Counted from the stretch's first letter, positions 39,716-48,950 are shown. The stretch is DNA of 64,000 nucleotides from Streptomyces narbonensis (GCF_014649015.1 NZ_BMSF01000002.1:248001-312000), one strand, 5' to 3'. Numbers and translations are program-made. Notes: generated by a model from the letters alone, not told the origin.

Positions 39716-40879
39716 TCAGGCCGCGGGCTTGCCGGGCTGGTCGTGGGTGGCGCAGTGGATCCCGCCGCCGCCGGAGGCGATGGTGTCGATCTGCAGCTGG
39801 ACGACGTCCCGGTCGGGGAAGTGCTCGCCCAGGATGGCCTTCGCCCGCGCGTCGGCCTTCCTGTCACCGAACTTGGGCAGGAACACCGAGTCGTTGGCGA
39901 CGTAGAAGTTCGCGTACGTGGACACGAAGTCGTCGCCCTCGCCGGTGATCCTGTCCAGGTCGGGCTGCGGCAGGTCGACGATCTCGAAGCGCCGGCCCCG
40001 CGCGTCCGTCGCCCTGGCGAGGACCGAGCGGGCCTGGTCGGCCGAGCGGGACCAGGAGTCCGGGGGAGTGCCCGGGAACGCCTGGTCGAGCAGGACCACG
40101 CCGGGCGCGGTGAACCGCACGAGGCTGTCCACGTGCGCGTCAGTGATGTCCTCGCCGCGGACGCCCGCGAGCCAGACCACCTTCTCCACGCCGAGGGTCT
40201 CGATCAGCTCGTCCTCGATCTGATCCCGGCTCTTCCCGCGGTTGCGGTTGTCGTTGACGATCGAGCTCTCCGTGACGAGGAGGGTGCCCTCGCCGTCGGT
40301 CTCGAAGGAGCCGCCCTCGGCGACGAGCGGTGCCTGCTCGCGGGGAATGCCGTACCTGGCGAGCAGCTTGCGGCCGACCTGGCCGTCGTTGGTGTGCTCC
40401 TGCTTGTTTCCCCAGCCGTTGAAGTTGAAGTCGACCCCGAGCAGCTTGCCGTCGTCCTCGACGAAGACGGGCACGGTGTCGCGGGCCCACAGGTCGTCCA
40501 CGGCGAGGGGGATGACCTCCACCTGCCTGCCGCAGGCCTTCTGCGCCGCCGCCACCTGCTCCGGGCGGGCCATCATCACGACCTCCTCGTACTCCCCGAT
40601 CGCCCGCGCGATCCGGGCGATGTCCTCCCGCACGTAGGGCAGGTCGTCCTCCCAGACGGAGGCGAGGGCGGGCCAGGACATGAACGTACGGGTGTGGCTG
40701 TCCCACTCGGCGCCGAAGTGGCGCTCCCCGCCGGCGGAGGGGGTACGGGAGGGGGTGCCGGCCGTGCCGCCGAGCGTGGGGTCCTCCGGTCCGCAGGCGG
40801 TGGCGCCGAGGCCGAGGGCGGCGCCGATGCCGGCGAAGGCGCGCAGGGCGGTGCGACGGGTGGGGAGGAAGTGGGACAC
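39716..40879 (-). CDS. exported agmatine deiminase-family protein
   Basis: The protein has 387 residues. It has a twin-arginine signal (LPTRRTALRAFAGIGAALGLGATAC) with a possible lipoprotein Cys at its end. The porphyromonas-type peptidylarginine deiminase/agmatine deiminase fold is shown by FMSWP, DDLWARDTVPVFV, FNFNGWGNK, EGGSFETDGEGTLLVTESS, GEDITDAHVDSLVRF and GGGGIHCATHDQP, with Cys376 as likely nucleophile. It converts agmatine to N-carbamoylputrescine or acts on a related guanidine. Export to the cell surface is less usual than a cytoplasmic location. Confidence 0.88.
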   Translation of the reverse strand: MSHFLPTRRTALRAFAGIGAALGLGATACGPEDPTLGGTAGTPSRTPSAGGERHFGAEWDSHTRTFMSWPALASVWEDDLPYVREDIARIARAIGEYEEVVMMARPEQVAAAQKACGRQVEVIPLAVDDLWARDTVPVFVEDDGKLLGVDFNFNGWGNKQEHTNDGQVGRKLLARYGIPREQAPLVAEGGSFETDGEGTLLVTESSIVNDNRNRGKSRDQIEDELIETLGVEKVVWLAGVRGEDITDAHVDSLVRFTAPGVVLLDQAFPGTPPDSWSRSADQARSVLARATDARGRRFEIVDLPQPDLDRITGEGDDFVSTYANFYVANDSVFLPKFGDRKADARAKAILGEHFPDRDVVQLQIDTIASGGGGIHCATHDQPGKPAA

Positions 40880-41216
40880 AGCGTGCTCCGATCGTGGGCT
40901 GGCGAGAGTATCCGGCGGTGGCCGTGGGGTCGCGGGGGACGCGGCGCGGTGACGGAATCGCGGGCCTTGGCTTCACGCATACGGCGGCCGTGAGGACGGC
41001 GTGGCGACGGCGTGAGTGGGGGTGGCCGTGATGCCACTGTGGCACTGACTGGATTTTCAGTCAAATAGATGAGAGAGGGTCGGGCGGGGGCGCCATGGGG
41101 TCGCTGTAGGGTTGGTGTCGATATTGACTGAAACTTTAGTCAAGGGGCACTCTCGGCGCGGGGTGCGCCGTGCACCCCATCGGCCACGCCGTTCCGTCCC
41201 GCCGAAAGAGCCGCCC
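40880..41216. promoter_or_regulatory. divergent region with two TGACT-N8-AGTCA operators
   Basis: Two palindromes of the same type occur: TGACTGGATTTTCAGTCA (41046-41063) and TGACTGAAACTTTAGTCA (41125-41142, extended by T and A). They are 79 bp apart and lie upstream of the Ser/Thr kinase gene. The AT-rich 18-bp form suits a TetR-type regulator, possibly the one at 43019. The rest of the 337 bp shows no gene. Confidence 0.6.
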
Positions 41217-42848
41217 ATGTCCTCCCCCCTGCCATCTGTGGTCCAGCCGGCCCACCTCCCGCTGACGCCCGACGACCCCCACGAGATCGGCGGTTACCGG
41301 GTCCACGCCCGGCTGGGCTCGGGCGGCATGGGGGTCGTCTACCTCGCCCACACCCCGGGCGGTCGGCCCATCGCCCTCAAGACGGTGCGCGAGGACTTCG
41401 CCGCCGACCCGGAGTTCCGCAGACGGTTCTCCCAGGAGGTCGCGAGCGCACGCCGGATCCACGGCCTGTTCACCGCGCAGGTGGTGGACGCCGGCCCCGA
41501 CGACGCCGTCCCCTGGCTGGCCACCGCCTACGTCCCCGGTCCTTCGCTCCAGCAGGTGGTCGAGCGCCACGGCCCGCTTCCGGCGCCCGAGGTGCTGCGC
41601 CTGGTCGCCGGGATCGCCGAGGCCCTGCAGGCCATCCACGGGGCAGGCGTGATCCACCGCGACCTCAAGCCCGCCAACGTCCTGATCGCCGAGGACGGCC
41701 CGCGCGTCATCGACTTCGGGATCGCGCGCGCGGCCGACGCCACCGGGCTCACCGGCACCGGCCTGCGGATCGGCACGGCCGCGTTCATGGCACCCGAGCA
41801 GGCCCTCGGGCACGCCGTGACGCCCGCGACCGACGTCTTCGCGCTCGGCGCCACGGCCGCCTACGTGGCCGGGGGCGTCCTGCCCTTCGGGGCGGGGCCC
41901 GAGTCGGCGGCCCTCTACCGCGTGGTCCACGAGCCCGCCGACCTCTCACGCGTCCCGGCGGAGCTGCGCGAGCTCATCGGACACTGCCTGGCCAAGTCGC
42001 CGGAGCGGCGGCCCACCCCGGCGGAGCTGATCGCCGCCGTCCGAGCGCACCTCGCCCTCGGCCCCGGCCAGGACCTCGGCGGGCTCCTGCCCTCCGGCGG
42101 GCACCGGCCGCCCGTGATCGGCGGCGGGTTCTCGCCCCACGACCGTCCCACCCGGACGGCGGCGCCCGCGGTCCACATGCCCACGGAGCGGGTCGCGACG
42201 GGCGGCTGGGCGGGTGACGACTCGCGGGGCGGCGGTGCGCCAGGCGGCGGTGTGCCGGGCGGATCGATCGCCGAGCCGGATGCGGAGCCCGTACGGCAGG
42301 GCGGGTCGGGCGGGCGGAAGGCGGGATCGGCCGTCGCGCGGCGGGGCCGGCGTCGCGGTCGTACGGCTCTGGTGGCCGGCGGCGCCGCGGTCGTCGCCGG
42401 TCTCGTGGGGGCGGCCGGCGTCGCGTACTGGCTGACGGGCGCACCGGACGGGGGTGGTTCGGGACGGGCCGCCGAGTACACGCCGGGTTACGCGGACGTG
42501 GAGCTGACCGTGCCGGACGACGGCTACGAGTTCGACCTCGGCTCCGGGAAGGTCGCGCCCGCCGAGACCGCCGTGTGGTACCTCGCCAGGGACAAGCGCG
42601 GGTTCGTGCTCCCCGAGGACGCCGACGCCTTCGTCGCCTCGGGGTACGCGCTCGGCCCGGCCGACTGCGAGCGCGGGGTCGACGCGGAGCCGGTGACGAG
42701 CCTGCCCTTCGACGAGCTCGTCGACGAGCGGCCGTTCTGCGTGCGCAGCGCCGACGGCGAGCGGCTCGTCGTGGCCCGGCTGGTCGAGGGGGGTTCCGGC
42801 GCCGGACCCGTCACGGTCGTGCTGAGTCAGTACCGGCGGAACGGCTGA
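41217..42848 (+). CDS. transmembrane Ser/Thr protein kinase (PknB/PkaF-like)
   Basis: The protein has 543 residues. The kinase domain spans about 26-290: glycine loop GSGGMGVVY (34-42), Lys55, HRDLKPAN with Asp149, DFGIA with Asp166, and MAPEQ. A Gly/Pro/Arg-rich juxtamembrane stretch (300-415) leads to one membrane helix (about 420-440) and a small extracellular domain of about 100 residues with two Cys. No PASTA repeats are seen. ATG 41217 is chosen because earlier frame codons lack kinase homology. Two operator-like palindromes lie upstream. Confidence 0.88.
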   Translation: MSSPLPSVVQPAHLPLTPDDPHEIGGYRVHARLGSGGMGVVYLAHTPGGRPIALKTVREDFAADPEFRRRFSQEVASARRIHGLFTAQVVDAGPDDAVPWLATAYVPGPSLQQVVERHGPLPAPEVLRLVAGIAEALQAIHGAGVIHRDLKPANVLIAEDGPRVIDFGIARAADATGLTGTGLRIGTAAFMAPEQALGHAVTPATDVFALGATAAYVAGGVLPFGAGPESAALYRVVHEPADLSRVPAELRELIGHCLAKSPERRPTPAELIAAVRAHLALGPGQDLGGLLPSGGHRPPVIGGGFSPHDRPTRTAAPAVHMPTERVATGGWAGDDSRGGGAPGGGVPGGSIAEPDAEPVRQGGSGGRKAGSAVARRGRRRGRTALVAGGAAVVAGLVGAAGVAYWLTGAPDGGGSGRAAEYTPGYADVELTVPDDGYEFDLGSGKVAPAETAVWYLARDKRGFVLPEDADAFVASGYALGPADCERGVDAEPVTSLPFDELVDERPFCVRSADGERLVVARLVEGGSGAGPVTVVLSQYRRNG

Positions 42849-42868
42849 GCCGGGGGCAGCAGAGCCGG

Positions 42869-42964
42869 GACGAGCGGGGGAGAGCCGACGAGCGGGGGAG
42901 TGCCGAGACGAGCGGCGGAGAGCCAACGAGCGGGGGAGTGCCGAGACGAGTGGTGGAGAGCCGA
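42869..42964. repeat. 38-bp tandem repeat downstream of the kinase gene
   Basis: Units start at 42869, 42907 and (partial) 42945 and begin GACGAGCGGGGGAGAGCC. Each unit is itself a duplicated 19-mer, so the array probably grew from a short G-rich element. It separates the kinase gene from the TetR gene at 43019. Confidence 0.75.
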
Positions 42965-43018
42965 GCCGGGACGGGCCGGGAGAGGGGACCGCCCGGCGGT
43001 CCGGATAGGGTTCGTGAC

Positions 43019-43600
43019 ATGGCATCTCGTAGTACTCAGATCCTGGAAGCGGCCGCCCGGGTGATCGCCCGGCGCGGGGTCCGCGGGCTCCGCGTGGAGG
43101 AACTCGCCGAAGAGGCCGGGGTCTCCACCGGTCTGATCTACTACCACTTCAAGGACCGCACCGGCATCCTGCGCCACACGCTGGAGTTCATCAACAGCCG
43201 CGCCGAGCGGTACACCGCGGCGCAGGACGAGGCCGCGGAGCCGCTGAGCCCCCGCGAGGAGCTCGACCAGGTGCTGATCCTGGAGCTCCAGGACACGCCC
43301 GAGGTGCGGGAGAACAGCACGGCCTGGGGCGAACTGCGCGCGAGCGCCGTCTTCGACCCGGTCCTGCGCGAGGACCTCGCGCGGGCGACCCTGGTGTGGG
43401 TGCAGGAGGTGGCCGCACTCCTCGGCCAGGTGCAGCCCCTGGCGCCGGCGGTCGGGCTCACCGCGTCCGCCGAGCGGCTCACGGCCCTGCTGGAGGGTCT
43501 GAGCATGCGCTGGCTGAGCGGCGGCATCACGATCGACCACGCGCGCACCCTCATGGCGGAGGCCGTCGAGGTGGAGCTGGCCCGGCTGCGGCGGCCGTAG
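43019..43600 (+). CDS. TetR/BetI-like regulator
   Basis: The protein has 193 residues. The HTH (TQILEAAARVIARRGVRGLRVEELAEEAGVSTGLIYYHFKDRTGIL) is followed by a BetI/TetR_C_6-like domain (ENSTAWGELRASAVFDPVLREDL, LLEGLSMRWLSGGI). ATG 43019 is the start, with no strong ribosome site. Targets are unknown; the TGACT-N8-AGTCA pair 1.9 kb upstream near the kinase and agmatine deiminase genes is a possible target set. Confidence 0.83.
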   Translation: MASRSTQILEAAARVIARRGVRGLRVEELAEEAGVSTGLIYYHFKDRTGILRHTLEFINSRAERYTAAQDEAAEPLSPREELDQVLILELQDTPEVRENSTAWGELRASAVFDPVLREDLARATLVWVQEVAALLGQVQPLAPAVGLTASAERLTALLEGLSMRWLSGGITIDHARTLMAEAVEVELARLRRP

Positions 43601-43804
43601 CCTCCTGTCTTCCGCCCGCCCTGCCCGTCTGTCTGTGTGTCCGTCCGTCTGCTTCTCCCTCCCTCCCTCCTGACCCGACGCCGTCGCGCCGCGCACAAAG
43701 TCCAAGCGCCGCGGGCGGGCGTCCATGTGCACGGCCCGTGCGGCGCGCTTCTGTGTATCCAGCCGCCTCGAAGGCGCGCACGGAGACCAGTCAGGAGTCC
43801 CCCC
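43601..43804. other. intergenic region with pyrimidine-rich microsatellite
   Basis: A TCTG/TCCC-rich stretch (43616-43670) precedes the lectin gene. AGGAG at 43794-43798 is its ribosome site. No gene is seen. Confidence 0.4.
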
Positions 43805-46072
43805 ATGCCAACTCCTCGAAGAAGTCTGATCGGTACGGTCGTCGCCGCCGTCACCCTCGCGGTGACCGCGAGCGGTGCCGAAGCGACAGCGCCCGCCCCC
43901 GTACCGGCACCCGCAAAGGCGCCGACGTCCGCGTCCGCGACAGCCGAGACGTACACCGTCACCGTCGGTGCGAAGGGGGCGTGGTCCCAGCCCGACGACA
44001 CCCCGGCCTCCACCTACATCGACAAGGACGGCACCTTCTACTTCCAGCAGGCCCACGCGCTCTACGGATCGACGCAGCAGCGCAGGTGGAACTTCTTCAC
44101 CGGGACGAACTTCGACACCGCCGTCCGGTCGAGTGCCGTCAGCGACGCCGTGAACCCGGCGAACACCAACGACCGCAACAACGACACGACATGGCGGTGC
44201 AACAACAGCCCGACCGGCCTGGAGTCCACCCACGCGCCGGCCGGATCGTCCTACTCCCAACGGAACTTCTGCGACCTGGCCGGAGTGTGGGTCGACCCGG
44301 ACACCGGTGACTGGTACGGCCTCGTGCACAACGAGTTCACCCCGCAACCCTTCGGTGACGGCGTCCACTTCGACGGGATCGACTACGCGGTCTCCACCGA
44401 CCAGGGCAGGACGTGGGCCATCAAGGACCACGTCATCACCTCCCAGTTCAGCACCCGCCGGGGCGACACGGCGGCCTTCCCGCAGCAGACGTACCACTAC
44501 GGTGACGGCGACCAGCGCCTGTTCGTCGACACCGCCTCCGGGTACTTCTACGCCTTCTACGGCTCGCGGATCGTGGAGAAGGGCGGCGGCTGGAAGGCCT
44601 TCCACGCACACGTGGCACGCGCCCCCATCTCCGGGAAGATGGCGCCCGGTTCCTGGAGGAAGTGGTACGACGGAGCCTGGACCGAGCCCGGAGTCGGCGG
44701 TCGCGAGAGCAACATGACACCGGTGACGGCTTCCGACACGACCGGCCACACCCCCGCCGGCGCCGAGTACGACCCGGCGAACTCCGGCACCGTGAGCCAG
44801 CAGGTCGCGGCGGGCAAGATGCCCCCCACCTCGCCCCTGTTCGTCATGGACATCACCTACAACGCCCACCTGGGGCTGTACATCGGCGAGCCGCAGGCCG
44901 TCGACCAGAGCGGCAACGCGCCCCAGGAGATCTACGCCACCGACGACCTCACCACCCAGAAGTGGTTCCGTCTCGGCGACACGGGCAGCTACCGGAACGC
45001 GTCCTGGTACCGCTGGTTCCTCGACAGCGTGAACAAGACCGGCTCCGGGATCGTCGGCAGGAACTTCCGCTCCTACTGCTCCTTCGGCTGCTCCGGCGGA
45101 TCCTCCAGCGAGTACGTCAACCTCACCGTCGACTCCTCCGCGCCCGCCGCGCCCGTCGACACGAGCAAGGCGTACCGGATCGCCGCCGCGGGCGGCCGCG
45201 TCCTCGCCCAGGTCGCCGGCGGCTCGGCCACCACGTCCATACCGACGGCCACCGGAGACGGCCTGGAATCGTGGATCTTCACCGCCAACGGGGACGGGTC
45301 GCACCGGATCGCGAACGCCGCCACCGGGCAGCTCCTCGGCGTCGACTCCGCCACCACGGGCAGCCGCGCCTGGGGCACCCGGCCGACGGTCACCCCGTCC
45401 CCGGCGGGCGGTCCCACCGTGGGGCAGCAGTGGTTCGTGATCCCCGGCACCTCCCCCACGGACGGCTCGCCGAACGGCACGTACCGTCTGGTCAACCGCT
45501 ACAGCGGCCTCGTCGTCGGCCTGTCCGGCACCGCGAACCGCCTGGCCGAGACGACCCCCACCCGCAGCTGGACCAACACCACGGCCAACGCCGTGGGCGG
45601 GACGCGGACGGCGGGGGAGCAGACCCTGACGCTCACCGTCGTCGGCCAGGCCCCCGTCGTGGTCGCCGACGGCGACCACACGCTCACCGCGGGTGGCAAG
45701 GCCCTGGACAACCCCGGGCACAGCACCACGGCCGGCACGCAGCTGGTCACCTGGACCCCGAACGGCGGCGCCAACCAGATCTGGCGCTTCACCCGCGGCG
45801 CCGACGGCTCCTACCAGCTCGCCAACGCCGAGTCGGGTCTCTGCGCTGACGTCGACGGCGGGTCCACGAGCGCCGGGGCCAAGGTCATCCAGTGGAACTG
45901 CACCGGTGGCCCCAACCAGCGCTGGACCGTGACGCGGCTGGCGAGTGGCACCTACACCGTCGCCTCCGTCAAGAGCGGACTCCTGCTCACCACCGCGTCC
46001 ACCGCCAATGACGCCGCCGTCACCCAACAGCCGGGCAGCGGCTCGGCGTTGCAGCAGTGGACGATCAACTGA
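43805..46072 (+). CDS. large secreted protein with C-terminal ricin-type lectin domain
   Basis: The protein has 755 residues. The signal peptide (1-30, PTPRRSLIGTVVAAVTLAVTASGAEA) is followed by an Ala/Pro linker. A domain of about 400 residues follows, with Trp/Tyr-rich strands (DKDGTFYFQQAHALYG, DPDTGDWYGLVHNEF, STDQGRTW, LFVDTASGYFYAFYGSRI) that look like a beta-propeller glycosidase or sialidase-like fold; I cannot assign the family. The C-terminal 260 residues carry two ricin-like trefoils, the last with QxW repeats (NQIWRF, NQRWTV, LQQWTI). It probably acts on an extracellular polysaccharide. Confidence 0.75.
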   Translation: MPTPRRSLIGTVVAAVTLAVTASGAEATAPAPVPAPAKAPTSASATAETYTVTVGAKGAWSQPDDTPASTYIDKDGTFYFQQAHALYGSTQQRRWNFFTGTNFDTAVRSSAVSDAVNPANTNDRNNDTTWRCNNSPTGLESTHAPAGSSYSQRNFCDLAGVWVDPDTGDWYGLVHNEFTPQPFGDGVHFDGIDYAVSTDQGRTWAIKDHVITSQFSTRRGDTAAFPQQTYHYGDGDQRLFVDTASGYFYAFYGSRIVEKGGGWKAFHAHVARAPISGKMAPGSWRKWYDGAWTEPGVGGRESNMTPVTASDTTGHTPAGAEYDPANSGTVSQQVAAGKMPPTSPLFVMDITYNAHLGLYIGEPQAVDQSGNAPQEIYATDDLTTQKWFRLGDTGSYRNASWYRWFLDSVNKTGSGIVGRNFRSYCSFGCSGGSSSEYVNLTVDSSAPAAPVDTSKAYRIAAAGGRVLAQVAGGSATTSIPTATGDGLESWIFTANGDGSHRIANAATGQLLGVDSATTGSRAWGTRPTVTPSPAGGPTVGQQWFVIPGTSPTDGSPNGTYRLVNRYSGLVVGLSGTANRLAETTPTRSWTNTTANAVGGTRTAGEQTLTLTVVGQAPVVVADGDHTLTAGGKALDNPGHSTTAGTQLVTWTPNGGANQIWRFTRGADGSYQLANAESGLCADVDGGSTSAGAKVIQWNCTGGPNQRWTVTRLASGTYTVASVKSGLLLTTASTANDAAVTQQPGSGSALQQWTIN

Positions 46073-46097
46073 CGTTCCCAGGAGGTTGGTCCGGGCT

Positions 46098-46424
46098 CAA
46101 TTGGTTGATCATGCGCCTGACAGTACGGCCGAGGCCATCGCCCCGGCCGTGACGGGTGCGGGCGACCTGGACAAGTCGCTCGCGGTGTACGGGCGCGGCC
46201 ACCGGCGCCGGCTGACCGGCCACCAGAAGCTGGCCGTCGACTTCGCCAAGGCCCGCCCGTTCAACCCCATGGAGCGGCTGGTCTTCTCGGCGGCGGCGCG
46301 CGACGAGTCGCTGGCCCGGCACATGCACCTCTTCGCGTCCCGCCTGATCGGCCCGTTCCGGTTCGTGAACCCGGTGATCATGGCCAGGTCCTGGGCCGTC
46401 AACCTCAGGCACCGCAGGGCGTGA
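46098..46424 (+). pseudogene. C-terminal fragment of an FAD-dependent monooxygenase
   Basis: The frame ending at 46424 reads TGAGDLDKSLAVYGRGHRRR then LVFSAAARDESLARHM and PFRFVNPVIMARSWAVNLR. This resembles the last about 100 residues of PHBH-type FAD monooxygenases (after the second FAD motif). The N-terminal 300 residues are missing and no credible start exists. It is a relic left between the lectin gene and the DUF4239 gene. Confidence 0.6.
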
Positions 46425-46625
46425 CCCCGGCCGGGCCCGTGTGCGGTGACCGGGCACCCGTCCGTCACTCGTGCGTGTGGAATCCCCGCGCACCGGCGCA
46501 CGGCAGGGCTGGGCGAGCCTCCGCTGATCACGGGCGCGCACGCGGCACGGCGGTAGCGCGCCCGGCGCACCCGCCACGCCGGGGGCGGCTCCGGCGCGCA
46601 CCCCCGGTCCCTACACTCCCCGCAC

Positions 46626-47417
46626 ATGTCGCTCTGGCTGCTCAATCACTTCAGCACCACCACTCTCGCCGTGGTCACGGTCGGCGGGACCGTCGTCCTG
46701 GCCGTCGTCGGCAGCGTGCTGCTCCGCCGCAGATACCCCTCGCTGGCAGAGGGGGAGCACAACGACATGGTCGGCGTGACGCTGGGGATGTTCGGCGCGA
46801 TCTACGGGATCATCCTCGCCTTCGTCATCGTCACCCTCTGGACGCAGCTGGAGAGCACACAGACCATCGTCGCCACCGAGGCCACCGACATGGCCCTCAT
46901 CGCCCGCGACGCCGCCGCCTTCCCGCCCGACGTCCGCGCCCGCCTCGACACCGCCCTGAGTGCCTACGTCCACGCGGTCGTGGAGGACCAGTGGCCGCTG
47001 ATGCGTGAGGGGCAGCCGAGCCACGGGGCCACGGCGGGACGGTTCCAGACCGTCTTCGAGGTGCTCCAGGCGTACGAGCCGAAGACCGCCCGCGAGGAGG
47101 TCTTCTACGAGGAGGCCGTCAGCCACCTCAACGACGTCGCCTCCCAGCGCCGGGCCCGGATCACCATGGCCGAGCAGGAACTCCCGCCGCTGCTCCAGGT
47201 GCTGGCCTTCGGCGGAGCGCTCGTCCTGATCCCGCTCACCTTCCTCTACGGCATGCGCAAGCTGCGGATCCAGATCCTCTTCGTCGCCTCCGTCGCCGCC
47301 CTCATCGGCTTCAGTCTGCTCCTGGTCTTCGTCCTCGACCGCCCGTTCGCCGGCGAGCTCAGCGTGAGCCCCGCGCCGTACCGGGAGGGAGCCCTTGAGC
47401 GGTACTGGACGGAGTGA
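46626..47417 (+). CDS. DUF4239 membrane protein
   Basis: The protein has 263 residues. Membrane segments lie near 12-32 and 52-72 at the N-terminus and near 190-207 and 213-233 at the C-terminus; the central part is a long helical, soluble segment (80-180). GVTLGMFGAIYGIILAFVIVTLW is the DUF4239 signature (bestrophin-like family in some databases). The function is unknown. No upstream partner; the gene stands alone. Confidence 0.8.
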   Translation: MSLWLLNHFSTTTLAVVTVGGTVVLAVVGSVLLRRRYPSLAEGEHNDMVGVTLGMFGAIYGIILAFVIVTLWTQLESTQTIVATEATDMALIARDAAAFPPDVRARLDTALSAYVHAVVEDQWPLMREGQPSHGATAGRFQTVFEVLQAYEPKTAREEVFYEEAVSHLNDVASQRRARITMAEQELPPLLQVLAFGGALVLIPLTFLYGMRKLRIQILFVASVAALIGFSLLLVFVLDRPFAGELSVSPAPYREGALERYWTE

Positions 47418-47439
47418 CCCGCCGTGCGGCCTCCGGCCG

Positions 47440-47514
47440 GGGTCCCGGGCCTCCGGGCTCCCGGGCTCCCGGGCTCCCGGGCCTCCGGGCTCCCGGGCTC
47501 CCGGGCTCCCGGGC
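47440..47514. repeat. 8-bp GGGCTCCC repeat between convergent genes
   Basis: About eight copies of GGGCTCCC, with CCTCCGGG variants, lie between DUF4239 and the serine hydrolase gene. It may act in transcript ending but forms no single clear stem. Confidence 0.65.
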
Positions 47515-47531
47515 GATGGTCGGGCCCGTTC

Positions 47532-48758
47532 TCAGTCGACGGCCTGGTAGAGCGTGGTCCAGAAGTCGCTCATGACACGCGGCGAATCCGGGGTGGACAG
47601 TCCGACCTGGGTGAGCAGGACGCCGGTGAGCTGGTTGGTCCTGTCCGCGTAGGCGGTGGTGCCGGTGCCGCCGAACCAGCCGAACTGGCCGACGGGCGCG
47701 TAGTCGGCGCGCCGGGTGCGCACCGCCATCCCGAAGCCCCAGCCGCCGTGCGACCCCTGACCGGACGACAGGTGGGCGATGTCGCCGAACATGGCTTCTC
47801 GGGCCGCCAGTTGTCCGGTCGAGAGCCGGTTGGTGGTCATCAGCTCGACGGCGGCCCGCGACAGGATCCGCTCGTTCCCGTGCATTCCGTGGTTCAGCAG
47901 CATCCGGAAGTAGGCGTGATAGTCGTCGACCGTGGAGACCAGCCCGCCGCCGGCTCCCTGGAAGGCGGGAGGCATGCTCGCCCTTCCCCCCGCCGCCTCG
48001 TCCCACACGACGAACTCGCCGCTCTGCGGGTCGGGGCCGTACAGGGGCGGCAGCCGGTCGATCCTGTCGGCGGGCACGTGGAAGGCGGTGTCCTTCATCC
48101 CCAGCGGGTCGAGGACGCGTTCGCGCAGGAACGCCTCCAGCGACATGCCCGTGACCCGGGACACGAGCACACCGACCACCTCGTTGCTGAGGTCGTACTG
48201 CCACCGCACGCCGGGCTGGTACTGCAGCGGCAGCTCGCCGAGGCGGCGCATCCACTCGTCCGGCTCGGGCGCCGGCCCGGAGGCCACGCTGTAGTCGAGT
48301 CGCTCGAAGGCAGCGGCCCTGATCGGGGAGGCCATCGACTCGAAGTCGACTCCGAGCCCGAACGTGGAGGTGAGCAGGTCCCGTACGGTGATCGGCCGCA
48401 GTGCCGGCACGGTGTCGTCCAGCGGCCCGTCGGGCCGCCTCAGCACCTGCCGGTCGGCGAGTTCGGGCAGCCACGGATCCACCGGGTCGTCCAGCCGCAG
48501 CCGGCACTCGTCGAGCAGGATCATCGCCGCCGCCATCGTGACCGGCTTGGAGGTGGACGCCATCCGGAAGATCGTGTCCCGGCGCATCGGCGCGCCGCCG
48601 TCGTGACGCGTCGTCCCGATCGCCTCGACGTGCGTCCGGCCGCCGCGGCTGACCAGGGCGACGAGGCCGGGGATCTTCCGGGACTCGACGTGCTGCGCGA
48701 GCACCTCGCGCAGTCGGCGCAGCCCCGCGTCCGAGAAGCCGTTGTTGCTCGTTCCCAT
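47532..48758 (-). CDS. serine hydrolase, class C beta-lactamase-like (EstB/penicillin-binding type)
   Basis: The protein has 408 residues and no signal peptide. The SxxK motif is in FRMASTSKPVTMAAAM (near residue 80), the YxN-type motif in QYDLSNEVVGVL, and HGGWGFGM/FGWFGGTGTTAY at the C-terminus corresponds to the third box. Such proteins are esterases or peptidases more often than true beta-lactamases. ATG 48758 follows AGGAGATTCC. It is divergent from a MerR regulator, with a MerR-type dyad in between. Confidence 0.85.
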   Translation of the reverse strand: MGTSNNGFSDAGLRRLREVLAQHVESRKIPGLVALVSRGGRTHVEAIGTTRHDGGAPMRRDTIFRMASTSKPVTMAAAMILLDECRLRLDDPVDPWLPELADRQVLRRPDGPLDDTVPALRPITVRDLLTSTFGLGVDFESMASPIRAAAFERLDYSVASGPAPEPDEWMRRLGELPLQYQPGVRWQYDLSNEVVGVLVSRVTGMSLEAFLRERVLDPLGMKDTAFHVPADRIDRLPPLYGPDPQSGEFVVWDEAAGGRASMPPAFQGAGGGLVSTVDDYHAYFRMLLNHGMHGNERILSRAAVELMTTNRLSTGQLAAREAMFGDIAHLSSGQGSHGGWGFGMAVRTRRADYAPVGQFGWFGGTGTTAYADRTNQLTGVLLTQVGLSTPDSPRVMSDFWTTLYQAVD

Positions 48759-48844
48759 GAGGAATCTCCTGTTCACCGTGTGGGTTCGCACGGCAGCCCT
48801 GCCGGCCGCCTGGCCCTTCGAGCGGCCATGTGAAGAGCCTCCAG

Positions 48845-48863
48845 CCTTGACCCAAGGTCAAGG
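48845..48863. promoter_or_regulatory. MerR-type operator dyad
   Basis: CCTTGACC-CAA-GGTCAAGG has perfect 8-bp arms around 3 bp. MerR regulators bind such dyads in the long spacer of their target promoter. It lies 87 bp upstream of the serine hydrolase start and 215 bp from the MerR gene. Confidence 0.6.
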
Positions 48864-48879
48864 TCAACCCCTCGTGGAG

Positions 48880-48950
48880 ATCACCTCGTCATCACCTCGT
48901 CGAGATCACCTCTTCGGGATCACCTCGGAGCGATCAACTCGTCGCGATCA
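48880..48950. repeat. 14-bp repeat array (ATCACCTCGTCGAG) in the divergent region
   Basis: Five units begin at 48880 (short), 48891, 48905, 48919 and 48933, with increasing divergence. The array lies between the MerR dyad and the MerR gene and may contribute extra binding sites. Confidence 0.65.
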
